A stretch of 64,000 nucleotides of DNA from Streptomyces malaysiense (GTDB lineage: Bacteria > Actinomycetota > Actinomycetes > Streptomycetales > Streptomycetaceae). Under the pieces are notes generated by a model that worked only from the letters and a program-made list of their open reading frames with translations, did no database searches and had not been told where the DNA came from. The stretch spans positions 47,578 through 111,577 of the forward strand of contig NZ_LBDA02000054.1 of NCBI RefSeq assembly GCF_000980885.2. The letters are read 5' to 3'. A program made the translations under genes and the position numbers. Positions 13,922-22,269 of the stretch are shown here, one piece after another. Positions within the stretch are counted from its first letter, which is position 1, and the number at the start of each line of letters is the position of its first letter.

Positions 13922-14749
13922 TTGTCCACATCCGCTGCCGCACAGCACGCCCCCGGCCGCGCGCCGGGCGAGGGGACCGCGGCCCGCGCCCGCGGGCTGA
14001 CCAAGGCATACGGCGCGGGCGAGACCGCGGTGCTCGCGCTGGACTCGGTGGACGTGGACGTCGCACGGGGCCGGTTCACCGCCGTGATGGGGCCCTCGGG
14101 GTCCGGCAAGTCCACGCTGATGCACTGCCTGGCGGGGCTCGACACGGTGTCGGCCGGGCAGGTGTGGCTGGGCGAGACCGAGATCACCGGGCTGCGGGAG
14201 CGGGAGCTGACCCGGCTGCGGCGGGACCGGATCGGGTTCATGTTCCAGTCGTTCAACCTCATCCCGACGCTGACCGCCGCCGAGAACATCACCCTGCCGA
14301 TGGACATCGCGGGCCGCGAGCCCGATCAGGCGTGGCTCGACCAGGTGATCGACACACTCGGGCTGGGCGGGCGGCTCGGGCACCGGCCGAGCCAGCTGTC
14401 GGGCGGTCAGCAGCAGCGGGTGGCGTGCGCTCGGGCGCTGGCCTCCCGGCCCGAGCTGATCTTCGCCGACGAACCGACCGGAAACCTCGACTCGCGGGCC
14501 GGTCTCGAGGTGCTGGGCTTTCTGCGCGGCGCGGTGGACGACCTGGGGCAGACCGTCGTCATGGTCACCCACGACCCGGGCGCCGCCGCCCACTCCGACC
14601 TGGTGCTCTTCCTCGCCGACGGGCGGCTCGTGGACGAACTGGCCCGGCCGACGGCGGAGCGGGTCCTGGAGCGCATGAAACGGCTCGACGGGGAGCGGGC
14701 GGAACGGCTCGACGACACCCGCGGCCCGGGTGCCGCGCGGGAGGACTGA
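13922..14749 (+). CDS. ABC transporter ATPase, MacB/LolD type
   Basis: This is the ATP-binding subunit of an exporter of the MacB/LolCDE/FtsE group. The 275-residue protein has Walker A GPSGSGKST, a Q-loop in MFQSFNL, the signature LSGGQQQRVACARAL and Walker B LIFADEPTGNLD. The TTG at 13922 has GGGAGG five bases upstream and gives LSTSAAAQHAPG. An in-frame GTG at 13862 would add 20 residues but lacks a ribosome binding site. The permease gene follows after three bases. Confidence 0.9.
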   Translation: MSTSAAAQHAPGRAPGEGTAARARGLTKAYGAGETAVLALDSVDVDVARGRFTAVMGPSGSGKSTLMHCLAGLDTVSAGQVWLGETEITGLRERELTRLRRDRIGFMFQSFNLIPTLTAAENITLPMDIAGREPDQAWLDQVIDTLGLGGRLGHRPSQLSGGQQQRVACARALASRPELIFADEPTGNLDSRAGLEVLGFLRGAVDDLGQTVVMVTHDPGAAAHSDLVLFLADGRLVDELARPTAERVLERMKRLDGERAERLDDTRGPGAARED

Positions 14750-14752
14750 CCG

Positions 14753-17326
14753 GTGCTCAAGGCGACCCTGAGGAGCTTCCTCGCGCACAAGGGGCGGCTC
14801 GCGCTGTCCGCTCTCGCCGTGGTCCTGTCCGTGGCGTTCGTCGCGGGCAGTCTGATCTTCTCCGACACCGTCGCCCGCACGTTCGACCGGCTGTTCGCCT
14901 CGACCGCCGCCGACGTGACCGTGCAGCCGAAGCGCGACCTGATGGCCGCGCGGGCCAGCGGCGCGGTGCAGACGCTGCCCGCCTCGCTGCGGGACGAGGT
15001 GGCGAGGGTCGACGGAGTGGCGGCGGCGCGCGCCGACGTGCAGGTGCAGAACCTGGTCGTGGTCGACCGCCACAACCGATCCATCAGCCCGACCAACGGC
15101 GCGCCCACCCTCGCCGGCTCCTGGTACCCGACCCGGCGCAGCCCGGTGGAGCTGACCTCCGGGCACGCCCCGCGAGGTCCGGACGAGGCGTTGCTCGACG
15201 CCGACACGGCCGGGAGGCGGAAGGTGCGGATCGGCGACACGCTGACCGTGCAGGCGCAGCCCGGCACCTTCCGGGTGCGGGTCGTCGGGATCGCCTCGTT
15301 CACCACGACCAACTCGGGCGCGGCCCTGCTCTACCTGGACCCGGCGGTGGCCGGGCGCCGGCTCCTCGGCTCGGCCGCGCGGGCCACCGGCATCTCCGTG
15401 GACGCCGCCCGAGGGGTCTCCGACGAGCGGCTGGCGCACCGGGTGGTCGCGGCGCTCGGCACGAGGGCCGCGACGTACGACGTGCGGACGGCGGACCAGC
15501 AGGCCAAGTCGGCGGCGGCCGCCCTCGGCACGTTCCTGGACGTCGTCAAGTACGTGATGCTGGGGTTCGCCGGGGTCGCGCTCCTGGTCGGCGTGTTCCT
15601 GATCGTCAACACCTTCTCCATGCTGATCGCCCAGCGCACCCGGGAGCTGGGCCTGCTGCGCGCGCTGGGCGCCGACCGGCGGCAGGTACGGCGTTCGGTG
15701 CTGACGGAGGCGCTGCTGCTCGGCCTGGTCGGCTCGACGCTGGGCCTCGCGGCCGGGATCGGGCTGGCCTTCGGGCTGATCGGGCTGATGCGGGCGTTCG
15801 GGATGAATCTGGGCGCGGCCCAAATGGTGATCGGCTGGGGTACGCCCGTCGCCGCGTACGTGGTCGGGCTCGGCGTGACATTCGTGGCCGCCTATCTGCC
15901 CGCCCGGCGCGCGGCGGCCGTCTCCCCCATGGCGGCGCTCGCGGACGCCGAGGTCGCCGGTGCGGGCAAGCCGTTGCGGGCGCGGGCGATCGCGGGTGCG
16001 CTGGTCGGGGCCGTGGGCGCGGCGGCGCTGGCCGGGTGCGCGGCGGCCACGCGCACCGGTCCCGCCGCGGCCCTGCTGGGCGCCGGGGTGGCGTTGACGC
16101 TGATCGCGACCGTGGTGGCCGGGCCGCTGCTGGTGCGGCCGGTGATCCGGGTGCTGGGCGCGGGGTTCCCCGCGCTGTTCGGAGCGGTCGGCGTGATGAG
16201 CCGGCGCAACGCGCTGCGCAATCCACGCCGGACCGGCGCCACGGCCGCCGCGCTGATGGTGGGCCTGGCCCTGGTGGGCGGGATGTCGGTGGCGAGCGCG
16301 TCCATGTCGGCGTCGTTCGACCAGCAGATCGACAAGCGGCTCGGCGCCGACTTCACGGTCCAGAACGCCAACTTCACCCCGTTCACCCGGCAGATCGCCG
16401 ACCGTGTGGCCGCGACCAGGGGAGCCGGGCTCGTCGTGGCGCAGCGGCTGACACGGATCGCCGTACGGCTGCCCGACGGCGGCCGGGTGGAGACGGGCGC
16501 GGCCGGCTACGGCCCGGGGCTGGACGACGTCGTGCACATGTCCTACGCGCGGGGCGGTTCGGCGGCCGCGCTGGCCGACGGGCACCTCGCCCTGGACGCG
16601 GGTTTCGCCCGGGACCACGGGGTGCGGCTCGGCAGCGTGCTCCCGGTGGAGTTCCCGGGCGGCCGCCGGGCCGGGCTGACGGTCGGCGCGCTCACCGAGC
16701 AGTCCGCCACCGGCGGTTTCGGCGACCAGGGCGGTGTCTTCCTCGGCCTCGGCACGCTGGAGCGGTACGCGCCCGGCGGCCAGGACTCCGCGCTGTACGT
16801 GAACGCCGCGCCCGGCACCGCTACGAAGGAACTGCGCCCCCGCCTCGAACGGGCGCTCAAGCCGTTCCCGCAGGTGCAGGTGCGCGACCAGAGCGACTAC
16901 AAGCAGCTGGTCCACGACCAGATCGGTGTGCTGCTGTACCTGGTGTACGCGCTGCTGGGCCTGGCGATCGTCATCGCGGTGCTCGGCGTGGTCAACACCC
17001 TGGCCCTGTCGGTGGTGGAGCGCACCCGGGAGATCGGGCTGCTGCGCGCGATCGGCCTCGGGCGGCGGCAGTTGCGGCGGATGATCCGGCTGGAGTCGGT
17101 GGTGATCTCGGTGTTCGGCGCGGTGCTCGGTCTCGCCCTCGGCCTGGTGTGGGGCGTGTGCATGCAACGGGTGCTGGCGCTGCGCGGGCTGACGGCTTTC
17201 GCGATCCCCTGGGGCACGATCGTGGCCGTGGTCGTCGGCTCGGCCTTGGTGGGGGTCGTCGCCGCCGCGCTGCCCGCGCTGCGGGCCTCGCGGATGAACG
17301 TGCTGGCCGCGATCGCCCACGAGTGA
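14753..17326 (+). CDS. FtsX-like ABC permease, two-module type
   Basis: The 857-residue membrane protein starts with an anchor helix (residues about 16-36), an extracytoplasmic MacB-like periplasmic-core domain, and an FtsX domain with the segment LLVGVFLIVNTFSMLIAQRTRELGL-like region. That arrangement is repeated in the second half, ending in another FtsX domain (LGVVNTLALSVVERTREIGLL). Such duplicated permeases pair with one LolD-like ATPase, the upstream gene. In Gram-positives they export peptides or drugs or act in envelope maintenance. The substrate is unknown. The GTG start follows GGGAGG. Confidence 0.9.
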   Translation: MLKATLRSFLAHKGRLALSALAVVLSVAFVAGSLIFSDTVARTFDRLFASTAADVTVQPKRDLMAARASGAVQTLPASLRDEVARVDGVAAARADVQVQNLVVVDRHNRSISPTNGAPTLAGSWYPTRRSPVELTSGHAPRGPDEALLDADTAGRRKVRIGDTLTVQAQPGTFRVRVVGIASFTTTNSGAALLYLDPAVAGRRLLGSAARATGISVDAARGVSDERLAHRVVAALGTRAATYDVRTADQQAKSAAAALGTFLDVVKYVMLGFAGVALLVGVFLIVNTFSMLIAQRTRELGLLRALGADRRQVRRSVLTEALLLGLVGSTLGLAAGIGLAFGLIGLMRAFGMNLGAAQMVIGWGTPVAAYVVGLGVTFVAAYLPARRAAAVSPMAALADAEVAGAGKPLRARAIAGALVGAVGAAALAGCAAATRTGPAAALLGAGVALTLIATVVAGPLLVRPVIRVLGAGFPALFGAVGVMSRRNALRNPRRTGATAAALMVGLALVGGMSVASASMSASFDQQIDKRLGADFTVQNANFTPFTRQIADRVAATRGAGLVVAQRLTRIAVRLPDGGRVETGAAGYGPGLDDVVHMSYARGGSAAALADGHLALDAGFARDHGVRLGSVLPVEFPGGRRAGLTVGALTEQSATGGFGDQGGVFLGLGTLERYAPGGQDSALYVNAAPGTATKELRPRLERALKPFPQVQVRDQSDYKQLVHDQIGVLLYLVYALLGLAIVIAVLGVVNTLALSVVERTREIGLLRAIGLGRRQLRRMIRLESVVISVFGAVLGLALGLVWGVCMQRVLALRGLTAFAIPWGTIVAVVVGSALVGVVAAALPALRASRMNVLAAIAHE

Positions 17327-17403
17327 GCGCCCGCCGGATGCCCCGGCACCGGTGTGATGGAATGCCGGCTGAAGATCAATTCGCTTACGGTTGAGGAGAC
17401 TTC

Positions 17404-18288
17404 ATGCCGCGCCCGTTCCGCTTCGGGGTCAACCTGCTCACGCCCGCGTCCGGGGCCGAGTGGCGCGCGAAATGCCGTCGCGCCGAGGAGCTGGGCTACG
17501 ACGTGATCCTCGTCCCCGACCATCTCGGCTGGGTGGCGCCCTTCCCCGCGCTGGTGGCGGCGGCGCAGGCGACCGAGCGGCCCCGGGTCGGCACGCTCGT
17601 GCTCAACGCCGGTTTCCACAACCCGACGCTGCTGGCCCGGGAGGTCGCGACCACGGACGCGCTCACCGGCGGGCGGCTCGAACTCGGCCTGGGCACCGGC
17701 TATGTGCGGGAGGAGCACGAGGCGGCCGGGCTGCCGTTCGGCTCCCCGGGCGAGCGGGTGGACCATCTGCGGCGCACGGTGGAGGAGTTGGAGCGGCTGC
17801 TCGGCTCCGCGGAGCACCAGCCGCGTCCGGCGCAGGACCGGGTGCCGCTGCTGATCGGCGGCAACGGCGACCGGACGCTGCGGCTGACCGCCGAGCACGC
17901 CGACATCGCCGCCTTCTCGGGCGTCCGGACGGGGAGCACCACATCGCTCGAACCGCTCACCGCCGGCGAGCTGGACGAACGGGTCGGGCGCTACCGGGAG
18001 CTGGCGGCCGGCCGGGCCTTGCCCGCTGAGCTGAACCTGCTGATCCAGCAGGTCGCCGTCACCGACGATCCCGGGTCGGCGCTCAAGCCGGTGCTGGAGC
18101 GGCGAGCGGACCTGACTCTTGAGGCCATGCTGGCGCTGCCGGTCATGCTGGTGGGCCCGCTGGAGGACGTCGTGGCGAAGGTCAGGGCGCAGCGCGATCG
18201 GTACGGATTCACCAACCTGACCGTCCTGGAGCCACAGATGGAGGCGTTCGCGCCGGTGATCGAGCGGCTGCGCGCCGAGTCCGCATGA
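17404..18288 (+). CDS. LLM-class F420-dependent oxidoreductase
   Basis: This 294-residue TIM-barrel protein of the luciferase-like monooxygenase superfamily has the short actinobacterial F420-reductase architecture. It has FGVNLLTPASGAEWRAKCRR at the start, EELGYDVILVPDHLG, ALTGGRLELGLGTGY (cofactor phosphate loop) and LLIGGNGDR. F420H2 is the likely cofactor from family knowledge; the substrate cannot be told. GAGGAG precedes the ATG. It stands alone between the exporter and a GNAT gene. Confidence 0.85.
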   Translation: MPRPFRFGVNLLTPASGAEWRAKCRRAEELGYDVILVPDHLGWVAPFPALVAAAQATERPRVGTLVLNAGFHNPTLLAREVATTDALTGGRLELGLGTGYVREEHEAAGLPFGSPGERVDHLRRTVEELERLLGSAEHQPRPAQDRVPLLIGGNGDRTLRLTAEHADIAAFSGVRTGSTTSLEPLTAGELDERVGRYRELAAGRALPAELNLLIQQVAVTDDPGSALKPVLERRADLTLEAMLALPVMLVGPLEDVVAKVRAQRDRYGFTNLTVLEPQMEAFAPVIERLRAESA

Positions 18289-18333
18289 TGGAAACCCCGG
18301 CGCGGGGAACCCGTCCGCGATCAGGGTGGCCGT

Positions 18334-18759
18334 ATGAACGAGCCGCGCATACGTCCCGCCGTACCCGACGACCTCGACACCGTGCTCGCCTTCTGGCGGG
18401 CGGCCGCCGAGGGCACCAGCATCAGCGACGACCGCGCCGGGGTGGAGCGCCTGGTGGCGCGCGACCCCCAGGCGCTGATCCTGGCCGAGCTGGGCGGTGA
18501 GCTGGTCGGCACCGTGATCGCGGCCTTCGACGGCTGGCGCTGCCATCTGTACCGGCTCGCGGTGGCTCCCGAGCGGCGGCGCCAGGGCATCGCCACGGCC
18601 CTGCTGGCCGCCGCCGAGGAGCGCTTCGTACGCCTCGGCGGGCGGCGCGCCGACGCGATGGTGCTGGTGCGCAACGAGCGGGCGCGGTACGCGTGGAGTG
18701 CGGCCGGGTACGGGCCGCAGGAGCAGTGGCGGCGCTGGGTGAAGCCGCTGACCGGCTGA
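18334..18759 (+). CDS. GNAT-family acetyltransferase
   Basis: The 141-residue single-domain GNAT protein has the acetyl-CoA-binding motif A in LYRLAVAPERRRQGIATALL, an upstream beta-bulge (ILAELGGELVGTVIA) and the C-terminal WSAAGYGPQEQWRRWVK. The substrate is unknown. There is no obvious operon partner; the LLM gene ends 45 bases before it. Confidence 0.85.
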   Translation: MNEPRIRPAVPDDLDTVLAFWRAAAEGTSISDDRAGVERLVARDPQALILAELGGELVGTVIAAFDGWRCHLYRLAVAPERRRQGIATALLAAAEERFVRLGGRRADAMVLVRNERARYAWSAAGYGPQEQWRRWVKPLTG

Positions 18760-18857
18760 CGCGATGGGTCGTCCACAGGCTCCCCGGCATTGCTTTGCCC
18801 ATCCTTTACCATGGAGGGAGCACTCGGTCCTCTGTGAAAGGTAGTGAGCGTCCACCC

Positions 18858-18935
18858 ATGGGCGAGCCCCCTGGCCCGCGACACCGCGCGTCCCGCCGTT
18901 CCCTGTCCGATCCTGGGACGGGGGTGACCCGATGA
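18858..18935 (+). CDS. possible leader peptide before the CNNM/CorC genes
   Basis: A 25-codon frame runs from ATG 18858 to a TGA at 18933-18935. It encodes MGEPPGPRHRASRRSL and continues to GVTR. The stop overlaps the ATG of the downstream CorC-like gene (ATGA), and the peptide has a Pro-Pro-Gly-Pro stretch followed by arginines. Proline-rich leader peptides control Mg2+ transport genes in enterobacteria (MgtL). The ribosome binding site is weak (AAAGG, 16 bases upstream), so translation is unproven. No known Mg2+ riboswitch was recognised here. Confidence 0.35.
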   Translation: MGEPPGPRHRASRRSLSDPGTGVTR

Positions 18936-20275
18936 CCGAAGTGCTCCTCCTCCTGGTGGCGATCCTGCTGTCGGTCGCCTGCGGCGTGTTCGTGGCCGCG
19001 GAGTTCTCGCTGACCACGGTCGAGCGCGGCGAGCTGGAGCGGGCCGCGCAGCGCGGTGAGCGGGGTGCCGCGGGCGCCCTGAAGGCCGTACGGAACCTGA
19101 CGTTCCAGCTGTCCGGCGCCCAGCTCGGCATCACCGTCACCAACCTGGTCGTCGGCATGCTCGCCGAGCCCTCGATCGCCAAGCTGCTCGCCGGGCCGTT
19201 CCGCGCCGTGGGCCTGTCGGGCGGCGCGGCCCGATCGGCGGCGCTGGTGCTCGGCACCGCCCTGTCCACGGTGTTCCTGATGGTCGTCGGGGAGCTGGTG
19301 CCCAAGAACTGGGCGATCTCCTCGCCGCTGGCCGTCGCCAAGCGGGTGGGCACCCCGCAGCGCTGGTTCAGCGCCGCCTTCCGGCCCTTCATCTCCCAGC
19401 TGAACAACACGGCCAACCATCTCGTACGCCGGCTCGGTCTCGAACCCGCCGAGGAGCTGGCCTCCGCGCGCGGGCCGCAGGAGCTGGCCGCGCTCGCCCG
19501 GCACTCCGCCAAGCAGGGCGCCCTGGAGGCGGACACCGCCGAGCTGTTCGTCCGGACGCTGAACCTGGCCGACCTGACCGCGGAGAACGTGATGACCCCG
19601 CGCGTCCAGGTGATCGCCCTGGACGAGCAGGCGACCTGCGAGGACGTGGCGAACGCGACCCGGGCGACGGGCCTGTCCCGCTTCCCGGTCTTCCGCGGCA
19701 ACCTCGACTCCGTCGTCGGCACCGTGCACATCAAGGACGTCCTCGCGGTGCCCGCCGAGCACCGCCGCCACCGCCGCATCTCGCATCTGATGCGGGAACC
19801 GCTGCTGGTGCCCGAGTCCCTCACGGTCGACCGGCTGCTCGACCGGCTCTCCGGCCGCCGCACCATGGCCGTCGTCATAGACGAGTACGGCGGCACGGCG
19901 GGCGTGGCGACCTTGGAGGACATCGTCGAGGAGGTCGTCGGCGAGGTGCGCGACGAGCACGACCCGCACGAGACGCCCGACCTCGCCCCGGCCGGCGCGG
20001 ACGAGAGCGGCCGGGCCCTGTACTCGGCCGACGGCGCCGCCCGCACCGACCAGCTCGCGCGCGTCGGGCTCCGGGTGCCCGACGGGCCGTACGAGACCCT
20101 GGCCGGTCTTCTCGCCACCGAGCTGGGCCGGATACCCGAGGTGGGCGACCGGGTGGAGATCGCGGGCTGGCGCCTCGACGTGGTGGACGCCTCCGGCCGG
20201 CGCGCCGCACGGGTGCTGCTGCACGCGCCGCTGGACGACGAACGCGGGGACAAGACGACGGAGGGGGCGCGGTGA
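18932..20275 (+). CDS. CNNM/HlyC-CorC family membrane protein 1
   Basis: The 447-residue protein has a DUF21/CNNM transmembrane domain (residues 1 to about 200; VACGVFVAAEFSLTTVERGE and VVGELVPKNWAI), a pair of CBS domains (about 215-340; ENVMTPRVQVIAL and VIDEYGGTAGVATLEDIVEE) and a C-terminal CorC_HlyC domain (about 355-440). Relatives transport or regulate Mg2+, Co2+ or Na+. The ATG overlaps the stop of a possible leader peptide, and its own stop overlaps the start of the next CNNM gene, so both subunits may form a hetero-oligomer. Confidence 0.92.
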   Translation: MTEVLLLLVAILLSVACGVFVAAEFSLTTVERGELERAAQRGERGAAGALKAVRNLTFQLSGAQLGITVTNLVVGMLAEPSIAKLLAGPFRAVGLSGGAARSAALVLGTALSTVFLMVVGELVPKNWAISSPLAVAKRVGTPQRWFSAAFRPFISQLNNTANHLVRRLGLEPAEELASARGPQELAALARHSAKQGALEADTAELFVRTLNLADLTAENVMTPRVQVIALDEQATCEDVANATRATGLSRFPVFRGNLDSVVGTVHIKDVLAVPAEHRRHRRISHLMREPLLVPESLTVDRLLDRLSGRRTMAVVIDEYGGTAGVATLEDIVEEVVGEVRDEHDPHETPDLAPAGADESGRALYSADGAARTDQLARVGLRVPDGPYETLAGLLATELGRIPEVGDRVEIAGWRLDVVDASGRRAARVLLHAPLDDERGDKTTEGAR

Positions 20276-21285
20276 TCGCCGTACAGCTGCTGATCGGACT
20301 GGCCACCCTCGTGGTCAACGCGTTCTTCGTGGCCGGTGAGTTCGCGCTGATCTCGGTGCGCCGCTCGCAGATCGAGCCGCTCGCGCAGGAGGGCGACCGG
20401 CGGGCGAGGAGCGTGCTGTGGGGCCTGGAGCACGTCTCCGCGCTGCTGGCCGCCGCCCAACTCGGCATCACGCTGTGCACGCTGGTCCTCGGTGTGGTCG
20501 CCGAGCCGGCCATCGCGCACCTGCTGGAGCCGGTGTTCCACACGGTGGGCGTGCCGCTGGGCGTGGGCCATGCGGTGTCGTTCGTGATCGCGCTGACCCT
20601 GGCGACGTATCTGCACATGCTGCTGGGCGAGATGGTGCCCAAGAACATCTCGCTCGCGGAGCCGGTGCGCGCGGCGCTGCTGCTCGGGCCGCCGCTGGTC
20701 GCGCTGTCCCGGGCGCTGCGCCCGGTGATCTTCACGGTGAACACGTTCGCCAACACGCTGCTCAAGCTGCTGCGGGTGGAGGCCAGGGGCGAGGTCGCGG
20801 CGACCTTCACGGACGCCGAACTCGCCGAGATCGTCAAGGACGCGAGCGAGGCGGGCCTGATCGACGACCGGGCGCAGGAGCGGCTGCACGACGCCCTGGA
20901 GCTGGGCAGCCGCCCGGTGCGGGACGTCGTGGTGCCCCTGGAGCGGGTGGTGTACGCGCAGGTGGGCGTCACACCGGAGCAGCTGCAACGGCTGTCGGCC
21001 GAGTCGGGCTTCTCCCGGTTCCCGGTGGTCGATCCGGGCCGCCGGATCGTCGGTTACCTGCACGTCAAGGACGCGCTGGACGCCCTGCCCCAGGACCTGC
21101 CGTTCGAGCTGCGCGACATGCGGCCCATCGCCCGCGTCAAGGCGGACACCCCGCTGGACGACGTGCTCACCGCGATGCGCGGCAGCCGCAACCATGTGGC
21201 GGCCGTCCTCGGCGAGGACGGCCGCCTCGCCGGGCTCGTGACCATGGAGGACGTGCTGCGGGAGCTGTTCGGGCAGCCGGCCTGA
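20272..21285 (+). CDS. CNNM/HlyC-CorC family membrane protein 2
   Basis: The 337-residue protein has the same DUF21 core (FFVAGEFALISVRRSQIEPL, LGEMVPKNISLAEP) and two CBS domains (VRDVVVPLERVVYAQ; AVLGEDGRLAGLVTMEDVLRE), but it ends after the CBS pair and lacks the CorC_HlyC domain of its neighbour. The GTG at 20272 forms a GTGA overlap with the upstream stop. The tandem long plus short CNNM arrangement suggests a paired transporter or sensor. Confidence 0.92.
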   Translation: MIAVQLLIGLATLVVNAFFVAGEFALISVRRSQIEPLAQEGDRRARSVLWGLEHVSALLAAAQLGITLCTLVLGVVAEPAIAHLLEPVFHTVGVPLGVGHAVSFVIALTLATYLHMLLGEMVPKNISLAEPVRAALLLGPPLVALSRALRPVIFTVNTFANTLLKLLRVEARGEVAATFTDAELAEIVKDASEAGLIDDRAQERLHDALELGSRPVRDVVVPLERVVYAQVGVTPEQLQRLSAESGFSRFPVVDPGRRIVGYLHVKDALDALPQDLPFELRDMRPIARVKADTPLDDVLTAMRGSRNHVAAVLGEDGRLAGLVTMEDVLRELFGQPA

Positions 21286-21370
21286 GCACGCGCGCGCCCC
21301 GCCGTGTTCCGCCAGGTTCCCCACTCCGACCGACCGCTGGGTATGGAGCCGGGATACCATCGCTGACGCC

Positions 21371-22186
21371 ATGCAGACGAATCCCACTCCTCCCCCGTAC
21401 ACCAGCCTGGTCGCGGTCGGCGACTCCTTCACCGAGGGCATGTCGGACCTGCTGCCCGACGGCTCCTACCGGGGCTGGGCGGACGTGCTCGCCGCGCGGA
21501 TGGCGGCGAGCACCCCCGGCTTCCGGTACGCCAACCTCGCCGTGCGCGGCAAGCTGATCGGACAGATCGTCGACGAGCAGGTGGACCGGGCCGCCGCCAT
21601 GAACGCCGACGTGGTGACCCTGGTCGGCGGGCTCAACGACACCCTGCGGCCCAAGTGCGACATGGGCAGGGTGCGCGGGCTGCTGACCGAGGCCGTGGAA
21701 CGGCTCGCGCCCTCCTGCCGAAAACTCGTGCTGATGCGCAGCCCCGGCCGCCAGGGCCCGGTCCTGGAGCGGTTCCGGCCGCGCATGGAGGAGCTGTTCG
21801 CCACCGTGGACGAACTGGCCGCGAAGCACGGCGCCCTCGTCGTCGACCTGTACGGCGCCCCCTCGCTCGGCGACCCCCGGCTGTGGGACGTGGACCGGCT
21901 GCATCTGACGGCAGACGGGCACCGCCGGGTCGCGGAGGCGGTCTGGCAGACGCTCGGCTACCCGCCCGAGGACACCGAGTGGCAGGCACCGATGCCGGCC
22001 ACCGCGCCGCCGGGCTGGCCGGCCCGGCGGGCGGCGGACGTCCGGTTCGCCCGGCAGTACCTGCTGCCCTGGATAGGCAGGCGGCTGACCGGCCGCTCCT
22101 CCGGGGACGGCCTGCCGGCCAAGCGCCCGGAGCTGCTGCCGTACGGGACGAACGGGGCCCGAGAGGCGTACGAGGGGCGGGCGTGA
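21371..22186 (+). CDS. SGNH/GDSL-type hydrolase
   Basis: The 271-residue esterase-like protein has block I VAVGDSFTEGMSD with the nucleophilic serine, a conserved glycine in NLAVRGKLIG, block III VGGLNDT with the asparagine, and DRLHLTADGHRRVAE with the catalytic Asp-His pair. There is no signal peptide, so it is probably cytoplasmic. The C-terminal 60 residues are Arg/Pro-rich. The substrate is unknown. Confidence 0.88.
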   Translation: MQTNPTPPPYTSLVAVGDSFTEGMSDLLPDGSYRGWADVLAARMAASTPGFRYANLAVRGKLIGQIVDEQVDRAAAMNADVVTLVGGLNDTLRPKCDMGRVRGLLTEAVERLAPSCRKLVLMRSPGRQGPVLERFRPRMEELFATVDELAAKHGALVVDLYGAPSLGDPRLWDVDRLHLTADGHRRVAEAVWQTLGYPPEDTEWQAPMPATAPPGWPARRAADVRFARQYLLPWIGRRLTGRSSGDGLPAKRPELLPYGTNGAREAYEGRA

Positions 22187-22255
22187 CGGGGGGGCCTCGC
22201 GCTCTCGTAGCTTCCGACGAACGGGGGCGTGGCGCCGACCTGCACAAACCGCCAG

Positions 22256-22261
22256 TAGAAT
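22256..22261 (+). promoter_or_regulatory. -10 box of a likely leaderless purB transcript
   Basis: TAGAAT lies at 22256-22261, with eight bases before the purB GTG at 22270. A transcript started from it would begin at or next to the start codon. No ribosome binding site is present, which fits leaderless translation. The -35 region is not consensus. Confidence 0.6.
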
Positions 22262-22269
22262 CTGGACAC

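Noticed and set aside
18780..18931. A known Mg2+ or Mn2+ riboswitch before the CNNM genes
   Set aside because: I could not identify M-box or yybP-ykoY conserved elements. The leader-frame idea is kept instead as a separate, weaker proposal.
13883..21441. Very long minus-strand open frames (over 1,100 and 1,500 codons) opposite the exporter and CNNM genes
   Set aside because: They are antisense to genes with clear domains, have low-complexity Arg/His/Gly/Pro composition and no recognisable motif. This is normal for very high GC DNA.
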